From contig NZ_JADMVE010000007.1 in assembly GCF_015547515.1 (NCBI RefSeq), positions 124,001-188,000 of the forward strand: a stretch of 64,000 nucleotides of DNA, written 5' to 3'. A program made the translations under genes and the position numbers. The stretch comes from Eubacterium sp. 1001713B170207_170306_E7 (GTDB taxonomy: Bacteria > Bacillota > Clostridia > Eubacteriales > Eubacteriaceae). This document shows, one piece after another, positions 62,267 through 64,000 of this stretch; positions within the stretch are counted from its first letter, which is position 1; every line of letters starts with the position of its first letter. Under the pieces are notes generated by a model. The model worked only from the letters and a program-made list of their open reading frames with translations, did no database searches and was not told where the DNA came from.

Positions 62267-64000
62267 ATGAAAAAAGATTCCAAGGATATAGTGGTACGCG
62301 TCACATTCCTGATTTTCTTGGATGTTGTGGTACTCTTTTTATCCTATCTATTCGCGTTTTTGCTGACCTACAATTTTAAAATTCCTTTTAATTTTGTCAG
62401 CGGTGCGCGTTGGTTTTTAGCCATGGGGATTGGCATTAAGGTGCTTGTCTTTTTTATCACCGGCATGTACAATACCCTTTGGCGCTATGCAAGTATAGAA
62501 GAACTCTGGCAGATCACCTTTTCGGTGATTCTGGCAAATATTCTGACCTTTGTGCTTTATTTTGCCATTGGCGCCGGGATTCCGACGACGGTTCAGATTC
62601 TGTCCTTTGTGTTTGATTTGATCATGGTGGGGGCTATCCGTATTTTTTACCGGACCGGAAGACGCATAAAACAGGGTGTCGGCGGTAAGGGCAACAGCCG
62701 AAATGTTTTGATCATCGGCGCGGGCGAGGCAGGCATCAAAATTTTAAGAGAACTTGCGGCAGGCGAGCTTAAAAGCTATGTCGTCGGTTTTGTGGATGAC
62801 AATGTCTATAAGCAAAAGAAAAAGATCAATGGCCTGACAGTCCTGGGCGGAAGAGAGGATATTCCTGAAATTGTCGAGGATGAACAGGTTAATGAAATCA
62901 TTATCGCACTGCCATCTGTTCCCAAGAAGGAAATGAATGAAATTGCGGAGATCTGCCATAAAACCGGCCGTCCGGTCCGTGTTCTGCCGAGCTTCGACGA
63001 TATTTTGAACTATGACGTCAGCCTCAGCAAGCTGAGAGATCTGCAGATAGAGGATTTATTGGACCGTGACGAAATCCATCTGGATAAAAGTGTGATTTCC
63101 GACTTTATCAGAGGCAAGGTCGTACTGGTGACCGGCGGGGCGGGCTCCATTGGCTCCGAGCTCTGCCGGCAGATCATTAAATATCAGCCAAAGCAGCTTG
63201 TCATATTAGACATTTATGAGAACACGCTGTATTATCTGGAGCTGGAGCTGCGCCGTTATATCCATGAGCTGGAAATTGAAAGCGGCTATGGCATCCGGCT
63301 GGACCTGGAAATTACCAGTATTCGCGATAAAGCCAGCGTTGACAGTTTGTTTGAACGCTATCGGCCCCAGGTGGTTTTCCATGCGGCAGCGCACAAGCAT
63401 GTCCCCCTGATGGAAAAGACACCCAAGGAAGCCGTGAAGAACAATATCTTTGGCACAAGGAACGTGCTGGATGCCTGTGTCGAGTATGAGGTTGAGAAGT
63501 TTGTGCAGATATCCACGGATAAGGCGGTTAAGCCTACCAATGTCATGGGAACGACCAAGCGCGTGTGTGAAATGCTGGTTCAGCTCTACGACCAGCACAA
63601 TAAGACGGAATTTGTGGCGGTCCGTTTTGGGAATGTACTGGGAAGCAATGGCAGTGTTATTCCCATATTTAAGGAACAGATCGCAAACGGCGGCCCGCTG
63701 ACAGTAACGCATCCTGACATTGAGCGGTTTTTCATGACCATACCCGAGGCGACGCAGCTGGTTCTCCAGGCCGGCAGTATCGCCCATGGAGGTGAAATCT
63801 TTGTGCTGGACATGGGTGAGCCGGTGAAAATTAAGGATCTGGCTGAGCGGATGGTGCGCCTTTCCGGTTATGAACCTTATACAGAGATGCCGATTGTTTT
63901 TTCGGGCCTGAGGCCAGGGGAAAAATTGTTTGAGGAGCTTTCCTACGATATGGGTGAGTTTGATAAAACACGGTACAAGGATATTTTTGTTGAAAAGGCA
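62267..64000 (+). CDS. CapD/WbpM-type nucleotide-sugar 4,6-dehydratase, partial
   Basis: 578 codons to the right edge, without a stop. Four N-terminal membrane helices (about residues 10-130), a first Rossmann domain with NVLIIGAGEAGIKIL near 145, then the catalytic SDR domain with VTGGAGSIGSELC near 290. The usual YxxxK active site is replaced by NVMGTTKR (Met-x3-Lys), as in WbpM/PglF/CapD enzymes, with STDKAVKP just before. Makes the first sugar intermediate of capsule or glycan synthesis from a UDP-sugar. Probably first gene of a polysaccharide cluster beyond the window. Confidence 0.93.
   Translation, partial: MKKDSKDIVVRVTFLIFLDVVVLFLSYLFAFLLTYNFKIPFNFVSGARWFLAMGIGIKVLVFFITGMYNTLWRYASIEELWQITFSVILANILTFVLYFAIGAGIPTTVQILSFVFDLIMVGAIRIFYRTGRRIKQGVGGKGNSRNVLIIGAGEAGIKILRELAAGELKSYVVGFVDDNVYKQKKKINGLTVLGGREDIPEIVEDEQVNEIIIALPSVPKKEMNEIAEICHKTGRPVRVLPSFDDILNYDVSLSKLRDLQIEDLLDRDEIHLDKSVISDFIRGKVVLVTGGAGSIGSELCRQIIKYQPKQLVILDIYENTLYYLELELRRYIHELEIESGYGIRLDLEITSIRDKASVDSLFERYRPQVVFHAAAHKHVPLMEKTPKEAVKNNIFGTRNVLDACVEYEVEKFVQISTDKAVKPTNVMGTTKRVCEMLVQLYDQHNKTEFVAVRFGNVLGSNGSVIPIFKEQIANGGPLTVTHPDIERFFMTIPEATQLVLQAGSIAHGGEIFVLDMGEPVKIKDLAERMVRLSGYEPYTEMPIVFSGLRPGEKLFEELSYDMGEFDKTRYKDIFVEKA

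Overview
The window reads as a Firmicutes (clostridial) chromosome. Strong purine-rich ribosome binding sites, frequent TTG/GTG starts, LytTR response regulators, NiaR, GlpP, a flavodiiron protein and PTS-type dihydroxyacetone kinase all fit the order Eubacteriales. A Eubacterium limosum-like gut acetogen is my best guess; this is inference from gene content and was not tested by a database search. Roughly 1-35 kb looks GC-rich and the glycerol region (52-60 kb) visibly AT-richer.

Region 1 (1-18 kb) is a surface-protease island. Two LytTR-type two-component systems (one leftward at 1-3.9 kb with a membrane-anchored surface protein between regulator and sensor, one rightward at 7.0-9.6 kb with a small lipoprotein) surround a secreted papain-like protease (4.2-6.8 kb) and two paralogous giant subtilisins (9.7-16.9 kb). 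A CPBP membrane protease follows, and a third paralogous subtilisin lies apart at 29.7-32.9 kb. Short direct repeats of the form AAACGGT, often spaced about 20-21 bp, sit near the promoters of these genes and look like LytTR operators. The proteases and a further surface protein at 22.7-26.5 kb share a C-terminal NxxTG-like / hydrophobic / basic tail.

Region 2 (17.9-22.6 kb) is an accessory block: a promoter-terminator unit that may make a short RNA, a zinc-ribbon protein, a phage-type antirepressor, overlapping small ORFs, a sigma-70-like factor, a DUF1659/DUF2922 small-protein pair and an M15-type peptidase. The terminator and promoter that follow it recur almost unchanged 3.9 kb later, after the repeat-rich surface protein.

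Region 3 (26.6-39.6 kb) holds a purine permease, an AraC regulator, a third subtilisin, a transglutaminase-like protein, PepD, a C_GCAxxG_C_C protein, an HdeD-like membrane protein, flavodiiron FprA and tRNA-thiolation enzyme MnmA.

Region 4 (39.7-51.3 kb) is biosynthetic: thrC-thrB-ACT protein leftward, hom-lysC rightward, then nadA-nadB-nadC-niaR.

Region 5 (52.2-60.5 kb) is glycerol metabolism: glpK, the antiterminator glpP, a three-gene FAD dehydrogenase module with an attenuator in front of it, and dhaK-dhaL-dhaM. The window ends with a VanZ-metallophosphoesterase fusion and the start of a CapD/WbpM-type nucleotide-sugar dehydratase gene whose leader has a terminator directly after the promoter. 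No tRNA, rRNA, CRISPR array or insertion sequence was recognised.
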